Origin: Acanthococcus lagerstroemiae
Lineage: Eukaryota > Arthropoda > Insecta > Hemiptera > Eriococcidae
Reading direction: 5' to 3'
DNA length: 64,000 nt
Assembly: GCA_031841125.1 (NCBI GenBank)
Contig: CM063109.1
Location: 23,965,321-24,029,320 of the forward strand
The translations under genes and the position numbers were made by a program. This document shows, piece after piece, positions 22,244-32,450 of the stretch (position 1 is its first letter; each line of letters begins with the position of its first letter). The notes under the pieces are model-generated. The model did not search any database and had not been told where the DNA came from. It saw only the letters and a program-made list of their open reading frames with translations.

Positions 22244-23450
22244 ATGTAAATGCATTTATCGAAGGTCAACCACAAGAATTTGAAGTTGATTCAGATGCAG
22301 GATTTACCTTATTACCTGAATACGAATTTTTAAAATTAAATTTCGTCAATTAATGTACGTTCCACTGGCATCTATTTTCAATCATACACCCATGCTATTT
22401 TTAAGCCTAAAGGCTATGTTATTGTTAATGTTACGTATAATAGTGTCAAATTTGTTGAAATTATGTTTATTGTACCTGCTCAGTTTAATGCCATTTTAGG
22501 GAGAATTTGGATTCATCATTTAGGGATTAATTTAAAGGAGCTGGATAAGACTACAGCTCAGACTGGAATTTTGTCTGTCAACATCGACGACAATTCCGCA
22601 GAGTCAATTTTCGAGGAATATGCAGATATTTTCGAGAAGTCTGTTGGTCAAATTCCTAATTATTCAATCTCGTTGAAGCTTCGTCCCAAGGCATCTTCTT
22701 AAGGCTCGTGATTTTCCATGCGCACTTCGGCCTCAGGTTGAGCAAGAGCTCGATGATTTAATTTCTGAGGGCATAATCGAAAAGGTCGACCATTCCGATT
22801 GGGGTTCACCCTGCGGTGCTCTCCACCACGATCGACTTTTTTAAGGTTCGCGAATTCTTTTGTAAATAGTTTTTTATTGTATATTTGTTACCTGTCCTGC
22901 CAAGCCAGTTTTCCTACGAACACCTGTGCCTTTTACCTGTACAACATCTCTACACCGAATTGCTTCTTTCTTTCTTTTCCAAGAATCTTTTCCTTTTTCC
23001 TTTCTTTTCCTCGCGCTATTCTTCCACCCTCGTATTTTTTAAACCTAATTGTCCGGCTAGGTAGTGACTCGATGTTCGTGAATCAATCGTCTTTTAGTCT
23101 TCTTCTGGAATCGTTTTTTGAAGTCATCTCATACTCTCGCTCTTACTAATTATTTTCTCGGCTCGCTTTTCCGAAATTCAGTATAAATATACTCGTACTT
23201 CTGAACACGCCAACAAAGAACTTCTTTTTTTTTTTTTTATGGTGATAACTCGCTCGTGCTGTAGCCTCCAAAGCGCTACAACCCCTCGTTCCTATTCCAA
23301 AGCCGAATAATCGCGTTAGGCTATGTGTCGATTATAAGATTGCAGTTAATAAGCAGAGCTGCAGGACGCCCATTATCCAATCCCTCGTATCGATGAGGTC
23401 CTAGGTCAACTCTGCGTAGTGCCAACTATTTTTGTACCTTTGGGATTTAT
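22244..23450 (+). pseudogene. Gypsy pol remnant: protease and start of reverse transcriptase, split by a solo LTR
   Basis: At 22250-22340 an aspartic-protease-like motif appears as VDSDAGFTLLPEYEF, with Asp where the active-site Gly of D-S-G is expected. The frame 22463-22702 (80 aa) covers the protease-RT linker (LGRIWIHHLGI, YADIFEKSVGQIP). RT sequence follows in other frames (ARDFPCALRPQVEQEL, IIEKVDHSDWGSP at ~22790-22810), stops at the solo LTR and resumes at 23281 (LVPIPKPNNRVRLCVDYK, then HYPIPRIDEVLGQL). Truncated near 23450. Non-functional. Confidence 0.85.
22812..23280. mobile_element. Solo LTR, 469 bp, with 4-bp target duplication
   Basis: It begins TGCGGTGCTC and ends GCGCTACA, with ACCC on both sides (22808-22811 and 23281-23284). 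The reading frame of the interrupted Gypsy RT continues directly across the site if the LTR and one ACCC are removed. A TATA-like CAGTATAAATATACTCG lies at ~23180-23196. The interior is pyrimidine-rich. It is left from recombination between two LTRs of a different LTR element. Confidence 0.88.
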
Positions 23451-23470
23451 ATAAAGCTTATTTACATGTA

Positions 23471-24860
23471 ACAGAGAATCTAGTAAAACAGAATAGTCAT
23501 TGAAATTCGAAACTCAACGTTTGCTCCCGAATTTCAGATTTTCGAAATGTCTTCCGCATTTCAGCTTTCTTTCAAACCTTCAGATAACGTTCGATACTCA
23601 GTTTAAAACTTTCGGCTTTTGACTGACTGGTCTCTTTGACAGGAGTCCAGGGTACTCCATTTTTAGAAACGATATTTGACTTTCAGTTTGGAGAGGTGGA
23701 GAAGAAAAATTTGCCGACAAAAATAATTTTGTAAAGCTAAAAATTTGCCGATTTTTCAATCGAAATATTTTTTATTGAAAAAAAATAATAATAAAAAAAC
23801 AAACAAACGTTCTTAGAAAATGAAACATTCAAATGAATAGTTTCAAAATTTGCCGACGGCCAAATTATTTGGTGGAGGGGGAGGGTGTCCACCCCCATAG
23901 TTTTGTTCCTGCAAATGCAGATTGGAACCCTATCCCCTAAGCATTCACATTTGCGCACATGAGCATACCCTAGTCTGTGAGGGTGAGATGGAAGGATGTT
24001 AGGAATTCCTGAAAGGAACACACAACTTCCTTTACACATTAAGGTGGTCGTTATTTACTCTTGGTGATCTTTTTTCTGAATTTCCTCTGATTCGTTTCCC
24101 AAACTAGTTCCAATAAAATAAAAAAACAAAAAAACAGAAAACCTACAAAGTTGTAGATCGATTGGATTAGAGGAGTCCGTACCACAAGCTCCCTTTCGCT
24201 CTTATGGGAAAACTCCATAGAGTTTTGACTTTGTTCCAGACTAAGTTTCCCTCCTATATTCACCAGGACCAAAGCCCAGTAAATTAAACAATAGAACACT
24301 TGGTATCGGATTCAGCTGTGACATTGGAAAATAAGTCTTTTGCTTTCAACTTCTAAATTTTAATAAATTATGTTCAACTTTCTCAAATTTCAGGCTCTAG
24401 GTCAAACAGAGAATCTAGTAAAAACAGAATAGTAATTGAAATTCGAAACTCAACGTTTGCTACCGACTTTCAGATTTTCGAAATGTCTTCCATATTTCGG
24501 CTTTGTATCACCCTTCCAGATAACGTTCAATACTCAGCTTGAAACCTTCGGCTTTTGACTGACTAGCCTCGGACAGGAGTCCAGGGTACTCCATTTTCAG
24601 AAAAGAAATTCGACTTTCAGTTTGGGGAGGTGGAGAATAAAAATTAGCCAAATATTTTTTCTAGATTGAAATTCCCCGATTTTGTAATCGAAATATTTTT
24701 TAATTTAAAAAAAAAACTGTATATTTATATATACACATTACACACAAGCAATTATAAGAATGAAAAATTCAAATGAATAGTTTCGAAATTAGCCGACTGC
24801 CAAATTATTGGGGAGGAAGGATGTTTCAACCCCCCACACCCTCTTTATTCTCGTACCTGT
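23471..24860 (+). repeat. Repeat F: tandem copies with ~945-bp period, second partial
   Basis: 'ACAGAGAATCTAGTAAAA' begins at 23471 and at 24416. Both then carry 'ACTCAACGTTTGCT', 'GACAGGAGTCCAGGGTACTC', 'CGACTTTCAGTTTGG.GAGGTGGAG' and 'GCCAAATTATT.GG'. The first unit also has a long tail (23880-24415) with 'AATGCAGATTGGAACC' and 'GTTCCAATAAAATAAAA'. Related copies: 27440-27650, inverted 34790-35890, divergent 41040-41300. Long AT stretches; no ORF of substance. Unknown family. Confidence 0.8.
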
Positions 24861-27439
24861 GTAGAACTCTTTAACAAGTTGGCCACTTTTCTTCAATTAT
24901 GAATTTCCCTGATTTTTCCAGATCCACTTCTCAATTTTTTCTCAATGAGTAAGCCTACTGGTTGGAAGTTTAATGAGTGACACTATTTTTTTTTTCAATT
25001 TCCGTCTAGTGCCGTAATTTTTCACCAATAGGTAGTTAACAAAAATCTTCTATAGAACTGAACATAGGTACCAACCATCAGGCAAAATCTTTTTATTCAG
25101 TTTTTCTATAGATTAGAGGACGAGTTTTAAAATCGATATCACGAAATGACTTGCATACGGTATATTATGTTGTTTAAACACAAAAATTGATACGTTTTTT
25201 CCAACTGGTGTTACCTCCATTTTTGACTTTTTTGAGGTGAGCACTGATTCTCACACAGAATGTTGCCCGCACCGAGCGGTAGCACTGGCTGCGCTAAACT
25301 AGGTACTAATGTTTGTACTGTAATGTTGCGGTTTGCAACTCTGTGGTGAACATGTTCTTTTGCAAAAGGTGTTAACTCCATTGATAAGATTGAACGAAGT
25401 GAGGGATTTTTCAGACGGAATTTTTGTTCATGATGTTCACGTTCCTCATTTTGGTAGAATAAAGGACGTTTTTCTTCGAGATTGCTTACTTTGCCTGTCT
25501 GTATCTTGAGATCTGTCACTACGAAAATTTTCCTGCGAGGTTAACCTCATTTCGCATGTGTTCGAGAAGCATTGTACTAACTTTCGCAGCTCTACCCCCT
25601 CACAATACTGAGAAACAGTTTTCTGTGTTTTCCTATAAAACAGTTTTTTTTTTTTGGAGATAACACCTTTTGGAAAGAAATGTTTCAATTACTCGAGGAG
25701 ATAGAAGATACTACGCAAGAGTAAACATGAGCTTAAGAGGGATCCAATTTTCTATAAAAACGGTCATTAAAAAATTTTTTCTTAAGCACTCTAGAAACGT
25801 CATGGTGAGGGGGGGGGGCTCTGAGGTAATGCTCGAAAGTTAAGATTCCAGGACTCGGGTTGAGAGCAAAAAAAAAGAGGGTGTGGTGTAAAAATTACCC
25901 TTTATTACAGTACATTAGGAATTTTTAGACCTATTATTTATGCGAATGATCCCATCGAGATCATCGAAGGGGTTTCGAACTCAAAGAATTCGTTTTTTAT
26001 ATCGGTTTGGCTCTAAATCTAAAATTGTGGCTTCTGAGGAAGGGGAGGCAGACAACAATGCAGTGAAATACAGTTTAGAATCGATTCATAAATTTTTATT
26101 GCTCCAAAATTTGATTTTTTGACATTAATTTGTGCGAAATAGTAAATTTGTGGCAACTATGATGGAGGCCGAAAGTTCAAACTTTTTATTCTGGGCGCAG
26201 TAATATCGTGTCTCTTTTCTTTATTGTGTGTAGAAGGTATTAAAATTCCGGGCGTATTTTATTTTATCGTATAAGTGAATTATATTGCGTTCGGAAGTTC
26301 AATTTTTTCTTCAAACTCATTTTTTTTCTGTTTCGTACTTTTGTTATTGCGCTTGTCATTTATATATTTCGTGCAATTAGCATATTTTTTCGTGAATTCA
26401 ACATTACCATTGTGGGCCGATAAATGGATCCCGATAACTATTTGTATTTGATTCAAGTTGCAAAGAAAGAAGAGCCATGATATTTCTAAGCCACGCAATT
26501 TTATTAAGATTCTTTGAAAATTCCCTGACTTTTTCATGGCTTTTCCCTGATTTACAATTTTTCAGGAGTGGCCACCCTGTTGAAGGATCATTCAGACTTC
26601 GCTGAGACTTTCTTAGCTGCGTTCAAACTCATCAAATTCGTGACTGATCTAAGAGATGATTCTGGGAAAGACGATTTGGAATATGAGAATAAGAATTAAG
26701 TAGTTTTAATCCTCTCCCTCTCCCTTCACCAAAGAAAACATTGAAAATTATAGAAATATGGTTATGAGAACATAATACAGCAAGGTAGAAAATACAAAAT
26801 TGACCAAAACGACCTAAATGATGAAAGTGAAAGAAATGGAGGTCTACCTGCCAGCTAGTCTGTCTGATGGAATAGCTGATTGACTATAATTGGTATGGGA
26901 ACGTTATGGATATGTACTGGAGTAGTCTCGAAGGGTTGCGAGGGCCGGGGAAGAGATCACTAATCCAGATTTGATATATCATTAACTTGCTCTGTAAACT
27001 CAGGGCATTATAAAGCTCTCCCAGAGTTATTTTGAAATACACCCAACTCTGATTATGACTGTGTGATTTATCAAGGCTTGGTGTAACATTCTTTTCTTTG
27101 CAAAACTCTCTTCCGAACTTGATAAAGCCACTGAAAAACTCCTTTACAGAGATGCACCGAAAATACTTTTGTTGGGAAAGGTATCCTAATTCCAACAACA
27201 AAATGTCAGCCTTAAGAGTTTTCACTCTTAAAATCGCGCCAATTCTGGATCCGGTTTTCCCAGCTATTAGAAATTCACAAATTTTTTAAATCCGCGAGAA
27301 AATTAAGTTGTTGTTTTTCAGATACATTCGACTGATGCTTCGAATTTTCCATTTTCCACCCCACTGATGGAGAAGTGTACAACTGACGAAAGGGTCTAGA
27401 CCTTTCCCGTCTTCCTGAATTCCCCCTCGTAGAAAACAA
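24861..27439. other. Spacer without recognised genes
   Basis: Only short ORFs. Two minus-strand ORFs (25688-25446 and 25519-25211) overlap in different frames and could be decay products of one coding segment, but I recognise nothing in them. A stretch near 26580-26698 reads KDHSDFAETFLAAFKLIKFV and looks coding, but it has no clear limits. A poly-G run at 25809-25818 abuts a SINE tail. Confidence 0.35.
25819..25862 (+). repeat. 3' end fragment of the tRNA-derived SINE
   Basis: 'CTCTGAGGTAATGCTCGAAA' followed by 'GATTCC.GG.CTCGG' matches the 3' end of the SINE at 52696-52895 (52856-52895). The tRNA-like head is absent; a poly-G run lies directly upstream. It supports this 3' end being dispersed in the genome. 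Confidence 0.75.
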
Positions 27440-27650
27440 AATTTTCAGAAACGAAATTTGACTTTCAGTTTGAGGAGATGGAGAAGAACAATTTGCCGAT
27501 AAATATATTTTTTTAACTAAAAATTTGCCGATATTTTAATAGAAATATTTTTTAATTGAAGAAAAAAAAAACAAACAAACTTTATAAAAAATGAAAAATT
27601 CAAATGGACAGTGTCAAAATTAGCCGACTGCTAAATTATTGGTTATAGTT
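27440..27650 (+). repeat. Repeat F fragment
   Basis: Contains 'TTGACTTTCAGTTTGAGGAG', 'ATGGAGAAGAACAATTTGCCG' and 'AATTAGCCGACTGCTAAATT' in the same order as 23680-23880. Confidence 0.75.
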
Positions 27651-28734
27651 TCGCCCCTGTCATTCATGATTCAATTTTGCTATCATCCGCTGAACAATGT
27701 AATGCCAGTGCCCCGGGCCCGCATTCGTAGCGCCCCTATATTACTACATATGAACCCATTACTTCTGTAAATGGTGGACAAAATCAGAGTAGGTAAGAAA
27801 ACAGCTTAAAAGACCAAATCGGTTGGAAATTTTGCTTTTCTAGTTCAGCAGTTTTGCAGATGGTAGTTAGAAATCAAAATCGGGCTGGTTCACAAGTCGC
27901 AATTTTGTGTTAAATCAGTCGATAAAATTGAAACGATCGTGACTACGTTTCAAGAGAAACGTTACTCAGGCTTCACGAAATTTTGGACTACATGTGTTCA
28001 GAACTCGTCAAGTTTAAAATTGGACGAACCTTCTACGTTAAAGCAAGGAAGATTGAACCACGTTGCAAATTTAAACATTTATTCGAATTATATGAATGAA
28101 ATAGATTATAATCTATTAATAAATGGTCCTCAATAAAATTTGAAACGCTAAGTTTTCGATAAAAAAAAAACTTCTTACGCTTTTACCATTCGTTTGTATT
28201 TTCATTATTTTAAAAAGTTCTTTCATCGTTAATATTAGTTTTAAAATATTTATACGCAAATACAAAATGGACATTCATTTTTTCAAGCACTCTTGGGTGA
28301 ATGAGGGATTCGGCTTCTTTTTAAGAATTACACCCGCCCTTATTTAGCCCTAAAAATTACACAACCGTACTTTTTTTGTTTTTACACCCTTTCTGAGAGT
28401 AAATCTTGATCAACACGAAGAAATTCGAAGTTTTCGATTCTGCAATAAAGAGTCAAGTTACAACCTCCCACCCTTTCATTTTTTACAAAAACATATTGTA
28501 TTCCTCGTATTCACGATACTACTGAATAAAATTACGAGATCGAAAATTGCAAAAATTTACATCGACGTAACATGTATCATAAAATAACCCAAAACCGGGC
28601 TGAATGGTCGAGATTGGCTGCCTCTCGCAGCGCAGCGATGATGTCGAAGGGGTATATGTACAATCTAGACTCAACGAGACACATTCAAAATATCACATTT
28701 ACTCAACGAAAAATATAAACAATAAAATACTTAC
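27651..28734. other. Spacer without recognised genes
   Basis: AT-rich, with no ORF longer than ~65 codons that looks coding. The minus strand downstream of the exon at 28735 would be intronic if that exon is real. Confidence 0.35.
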
Positions 28735-29114
28735 AAATATCGAATACACGTAAATTTAGCGTGTTCCCACGTGTGTTTCGTGTCTCTTCTTCCAATCGGC
28801 TCCACGACCACAAAGAGGAAATGGCCCAGTTCGAGCATCATCAAGTTTAACATCATTCTCGCGGTAATAATATCGATACAGAAGTCGAACTGGCGGTAAA
28901 ATACAACTTTAGGCACGTTCAGATTTCTATGAAAATAGTTTCGAATTTCTGTTGCGAGGCACAATAAACAAACAACTGTTTTTACTTTTTCTCGCAACGT
29001 AAAAACTGGATCCGGCCACAGTAAATCGGCGCACAAAGTTTGCAAAGATGCTGGGGTCGTCGGCGGCCGATTCAAACGCAACTTACGGATCACTTCTAGT
29101 CGATCGTGCGGCAT
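28735..29114 (-). CDS. Putative coding exon of an unidentified gene (5' exon, ~126 codons)
   Basis: On the minus strand an ATG at 29114 opens a 126-codon reading frame of balanced composition (MPHDRLEVIRKLRLNRPPTT...). It stays open to a strong splice donor, GTAAGTA, directly after 28735; the stop at 28731 lies inside that donor, as expected of an exon running into an intron. Base composition is more GC-rich than the flanks. Hydrophobic segments (VVCLLCLA; MMLNLMMLELGHFLFVVV) could be buried or membrane-associated. No domain recognised, and I could not find the next exon. Upstream is unannotated; downstream is AT-rich. It could be a host gene or a captured sequence. Confidence 0.5.
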
Positions 29115-29985
29115 GATTACCAGAAGCGACAGAAATGACCAAGAAACTGCGCCAACTGCCGAGTTGTAGATACCAATTTTCGAACTGGAGTCGGCTCAGG
29201 TCGCCCCTCCACCACACACAAAATCGTCGAATGCAGAATTATCTAAAGAAACCCTGTCAAGGGATGGGGAAAAAGTGGACTTCGACCACATTGATGGATC
29301 AACACAAAATAACTAGAAATCATTAACAGACACACTAATGACCACAAAGGCTGACCAGGTAACAAAGAAACCTGCGTACATTATTCTTGACCAAAGGTTG
29401 ACCTGATATTAAAAAGTCATTATAGATCACTCGCGTGTATTCCGTTATAGGGAAATATTCGAGCATCGTTTCTTTATTAATTTCACGACGCTCCGATCGT
29501 TTCCAATAATCGATGATTAGTTAACAATACGCCATGAGAAAACACTCAAATGTTATATTGATTTTTCTAAGCGTATTTATTGTTTAACATGGTGTGTACA
29601 TTGCAAAAATGTAAACGAATGAAGTCCTTTACCCCTTCGTATTCGTATTATTTCATTGTAGGTAATTAGAATTGATTACGGGTAAAAGTAAGAAGGGCCT
29701 AAAGTCAACTTATTTGTTTACAGAAATACGCATCTAAACTTTTCAGTGTTCTGCACTGTTCGAGATGGGTAGGAGATGGAACAAAACGATATAGATAGTA
29801 ATAAGTTTATGGCAACACATTGTAAATATTCTTACCTATTCAGTTTAATATAATAACATCGATGAAGAGCGCGTAACCACTTAGGCCCTTTTTACCAGGG
29901 ATGGAAAGTTTAAGCCGATAATCGCTCGAAAAGCTTAAGCACATTTTTGAGCGGCTTATAAGCGCTTCAGAAGCCAGTCGTTGCC
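29115..29985. other. Spacer, possibly promoter side of the minus-strand exon
   Basis: AT-rich. A CAGGGATGGAAAG hAT-like left end appears at 29897 with no matching right end. Confidence 0.3.
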
Positions 29986-29989
29986 TTCC

Positions 29990-31260
29990 TTTGAGTATGT
30001 ACTATACTCAAAGTTGCCTTCTCTATTGAGCACAAAGCAAGTCATAAAGGAAGAGCTGAGTCGCTGAAAACTGAAATATCAGAACATCTAGCCGATTTCT
30101 ATGAAAATACGCAGTCCACCGTTCTCTGCCAGCCAGCAAACTCACCAATCGAGGAAGATAGACAAAATGATACAATCAACCAAGACATAACTTCGAGGGA
30201 AGTCGAAGAGGCTGTTAAAAGTCTGATAAACTCGGCACCAGGCCCAGATTGCAGTTACCCACAGATGATGAAGCACCAAACTAATCAAAATATCAAATGT
30301 CTCATGTATATTTTCCACTATATCTGGACAATCATGAATTCCCCTCACATATGCTAATTTATAAATTTGGTAAAGATAAATTGAAAGCATCAAGCTATAG
30401 ACCTATTTCACATACGAATGTATTGTGTAAGACCCCGGAAAACATCGATCATTGCAAAGCGACTTCGAAATAGCTTGGAAGAGAAACAACTGCTGGATAA
30501 GTTCCAAAGTGGTTTCAGGACTCAAAGAGGTCAACAGTGAATAAGCTAGTATACCTTGTAGAAGAAATACGAAACGGATTTGCTAATAAACAAGATACAT
30601 GCTGCATATTCTTCGATGTAGAAAAAGCAGCATTTGACAGACTCTATCATACAGCCATCTTAAACTCTCTCAGCTTTCGGTACTGTGGCAGAATTTTTGC
30701 TTTCATTCAAAACTTTCTGGCAAATCATTCCTTCCAAGTCAGACTAGAAAATCAGCTATCAACCCCTCGAATACAGGCAGCTGGCACGCCTCAGGGATCG
30801 GTATTAAGCCCGCTACTATTCATACTTGCAGGAAAATCCATTGATGAAGTTGTACATTTCCCAGTTCGACACTCTTTCTTTGCTGACAATTTGGCCGTAT
30901 TTACTTATTAGCGGAAAAAACACCAAAGAATCGAAATATCGACTTCAAATGGTGGTGAATATGTTGGTAACTTGAAGTCGAGCTAAGAAGTCTACGCTTT
31001 TCTTCCTCAAAAACTAGTGCGGTCCAGGGGCGGATATAGAATATTGAAAAATGTTACAGACGAAACATAACAGCTCTAGGTCACTATAAACAGATTTAGA
31101 TATTTCGTGAGTGTGTGTGTGGGGGGGGGGCAATCTCCTTGTATCCGTCACTGCTATGGTCACATTCACCCGAAAACGCAGATGCTCTTCATTGCAAATA
31201 TGGAGACTACCTTCCAAACTCTACAACTACTAAATTTCTGGAACTAATATTCAACCCCAA
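29990..31260 (+). pseudogene. Jockey-like LINE fragment: pre-RT and reverse transcriptase
   Basis: The pre-RT motif appears as REVEEAVKSLINSAPGPDCSYPQMM split over two lines of sequence (~30195-30270), followed by ASSYRPISHTNVLCK (~30395). A longer frame (30537-30911, 124 aa) has the FFDVEKAAFDRLYH block, GTPQGSVLSPLLF and FFADNLAVF, where the catalytic ADD reads ADN. After a 129-bp MITE the tail TTTKFLELIFNPKL is seen at ~31220. Frameshifts and stops abound; no endonuclease. Motif style fits the Jockey/CR1 assemblage. Confidence 0.8.
31025..31153. mobile_element. hAT-like MITE, 129 bp
   Basis: Left CAGGGGCGGATATAG and right (other strand) CAGTGACGGATACAAG match at most positions. A GT-repeat and a poly-G run of 10 (31121-31130) lie inside. 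Flanking octamers GTGCGGTC and CTATGGTC agree at 5 of 8, so the target duplication is degraded. It interrupts the Jockey-like LINE between the ADN motif and TKFLELIF. Confidence 0.65.
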
Positions 31261-31287
31261 ACTTCACTAGAACCGCCTAACAATGAC

Positions 31288-31450
31288 AGAGCACTATAAA
31301 CACGAGTATACTGGACCGCCATTTTGATTTCTACTCCACCCGTTGATGCCGAATTGACTACGCGGCACGCTGTGCATAGTCGGATTCAACATCCACGGGC
31401 AGAGTGGAAATCAAAATGGCGGTCCAGTATACTCGTGTTTATAGTGCTCT
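31288..31450. mobile_element. Foldback MITE with 44-bp perfect inverted repeats
   Basis: The left arm AGAGCACTATAAACACGAGT and onward to CCATTTTGATTTC is repeated exactly in inverse at 31407-31450. The central loop is ~75 bp. Perfect arms imply recent activity or gene conversion. No clear target duplication. The CCATTTTGATT tip is shared with the MITE at 15758-15899, which hints at a related family. Confidence 0.9.
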
Positions 31451-31838
31451 AACGAAACGAGCGATCGCGTATCGAAATTCCGTTCATCTGCCTGTAATAT
31501 CTTAATATCTTAAAAATTATTACGACTACGTTATCAGCGATCATATGTTCTACGTATCAAAGTCTTTTTGTGCGTACTGTTATAGTGCAGAGAATCATCG
31601 TTACAGCCTGAAACAAGTAGAAAATTTAAAAAAATATTAATTAGGATTACATTTAGCGTGCGTAAATTGTTCACGAGTAATATTTAAAGTATAGTGACTC
31701 TGTGTGCACTGTGAGGCCTTCTAGGGATGTGAGGTACGCCTCTTATCAACTTTTGTTGTTTCCTGACCGCTATTCATTGAATGTATTTGTTGTTCGTGTA
31801 GTTGGTAAGTACTCAATATTGACTGAGATATAGAAGCT
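31451..31838. other. Upstream region of the 31904 gene
   Basis: AT-rich sequence with no ORF; likely holds upstream control sequence for the plus-strand gene. Confidence 0.35.
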
Positions 31839-31840
31839 TT

Positions 31841-31850
31841 TATATAAATA
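31841..31850 (+). promoter_or_regulatory. TATA box upstream of the 31904 ORF
   Basis: TATATAAATA lies 54 bases before the ATG at 31904, a fitting distance for a short 5' leader. The motif itself is common in AT-rich DNA; its position before an intact ORF is what gives it weight. Confidence 0.45.
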
Positions 31851-31903
31851 TCAGCATTCTAAAGTGCCTGTTTTGTGAATTAAATCTGTAGAATACTGAA
31901 AAC

Positions 31904-32365
31904 ATGAGCCAGAAGTCAAAACGGTCGAGATGCATCAGAATACCAACGCTCCCAGCTGTAGATATTTGCAATTTAGATTTATGTCAACGGAAACTGGTTG
32001 ATTACAAATTTCAGGATGGAGACTTAGTTGGTTTGAACATTGTTCATTTGGAAGCGGATGTCATGTGGGTATTGAAATTCACGCATGATCCATCGGAGAA
32101 AGGTGAATATTCGGCACGTATAGGTGGCATTCCAGCAATAGATGCACGTTACGAAAATCGATTACGTTTCTATATGAACAATATTTCACCCGAACATTAT
32201 TCGGTGGGAAGAATAAATGTTGAAAATTTAATTTTTCTAAAACAGTCTCATTGGGTGTGGAGTGTCGAATTAATAATGGATCATAGTCTTTTAATGATAG
32301 AAGGAGAACCTACGGTACACACAGTAGTAATGAAGGAAAAGGAACAGGTGAGGTGTTGCAACTGA
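31904..32365 (+). CDS. Predicted 153-aa protein, unidentified
   Basis: Intact ORF with a basic N-terminus (MSQKSKRSRCIRIPTLPAVD), then a mixed, globular-looking sequence with motifs DLVGLNIVHLEADVMWVLKF, YSARIGGIPAIDARYENR and SHWVWSVELIMDHSLL. No signal peptide or membrane segment. AAAACATGA is an acceptable start context and a TATA-like box lies 54 bp upstream. A near-perfect donor (CAG|GTGAGG at 32345-32353) falls five codons before the stop, so the true protein may splice onward after residue ~148. It converges on the spliced minus-strand gene 86 bp downstream. Composition looks coding and nothing in it resembles the transposon proteins nearby. Function unknown. Confidence 0.65.
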   Translation: MSQKSKRSRCIRIPTLPAVDICNLDLCQRKLVDYKFQDGDLVGLNIVHLEADVMWVLKFTHDPSEKGEYSARIGGIPAIDARYENRLRFYMNNISPEHYSVGRINVENLIFLKQSHWVWSVELIMDHSLLMIEGEPTVHTVVMKEKEQVRCCN

Positions 32366-32450
32366 ATAATAAGAAGTTTTACGGAAGGAATAAGTCTTCA
32401 ATAATAAAAATAATAATAATAAGTTATACCGAATAAAATAAGTTTTCTAC

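Noticed and set aside
25211..25688. Two overlapping minus-strand ORFs (80 and 102 codons)
   Set aside because: They overlap in different frames, no family is recognisable and there are no splice signals. A frameshifted old gene is possible but unsupported.
26884..27225. Minus-strand ORF of 113 codons
   Set aside because: Composition resembles translated AT-rich DNA, with no motif or splice support.
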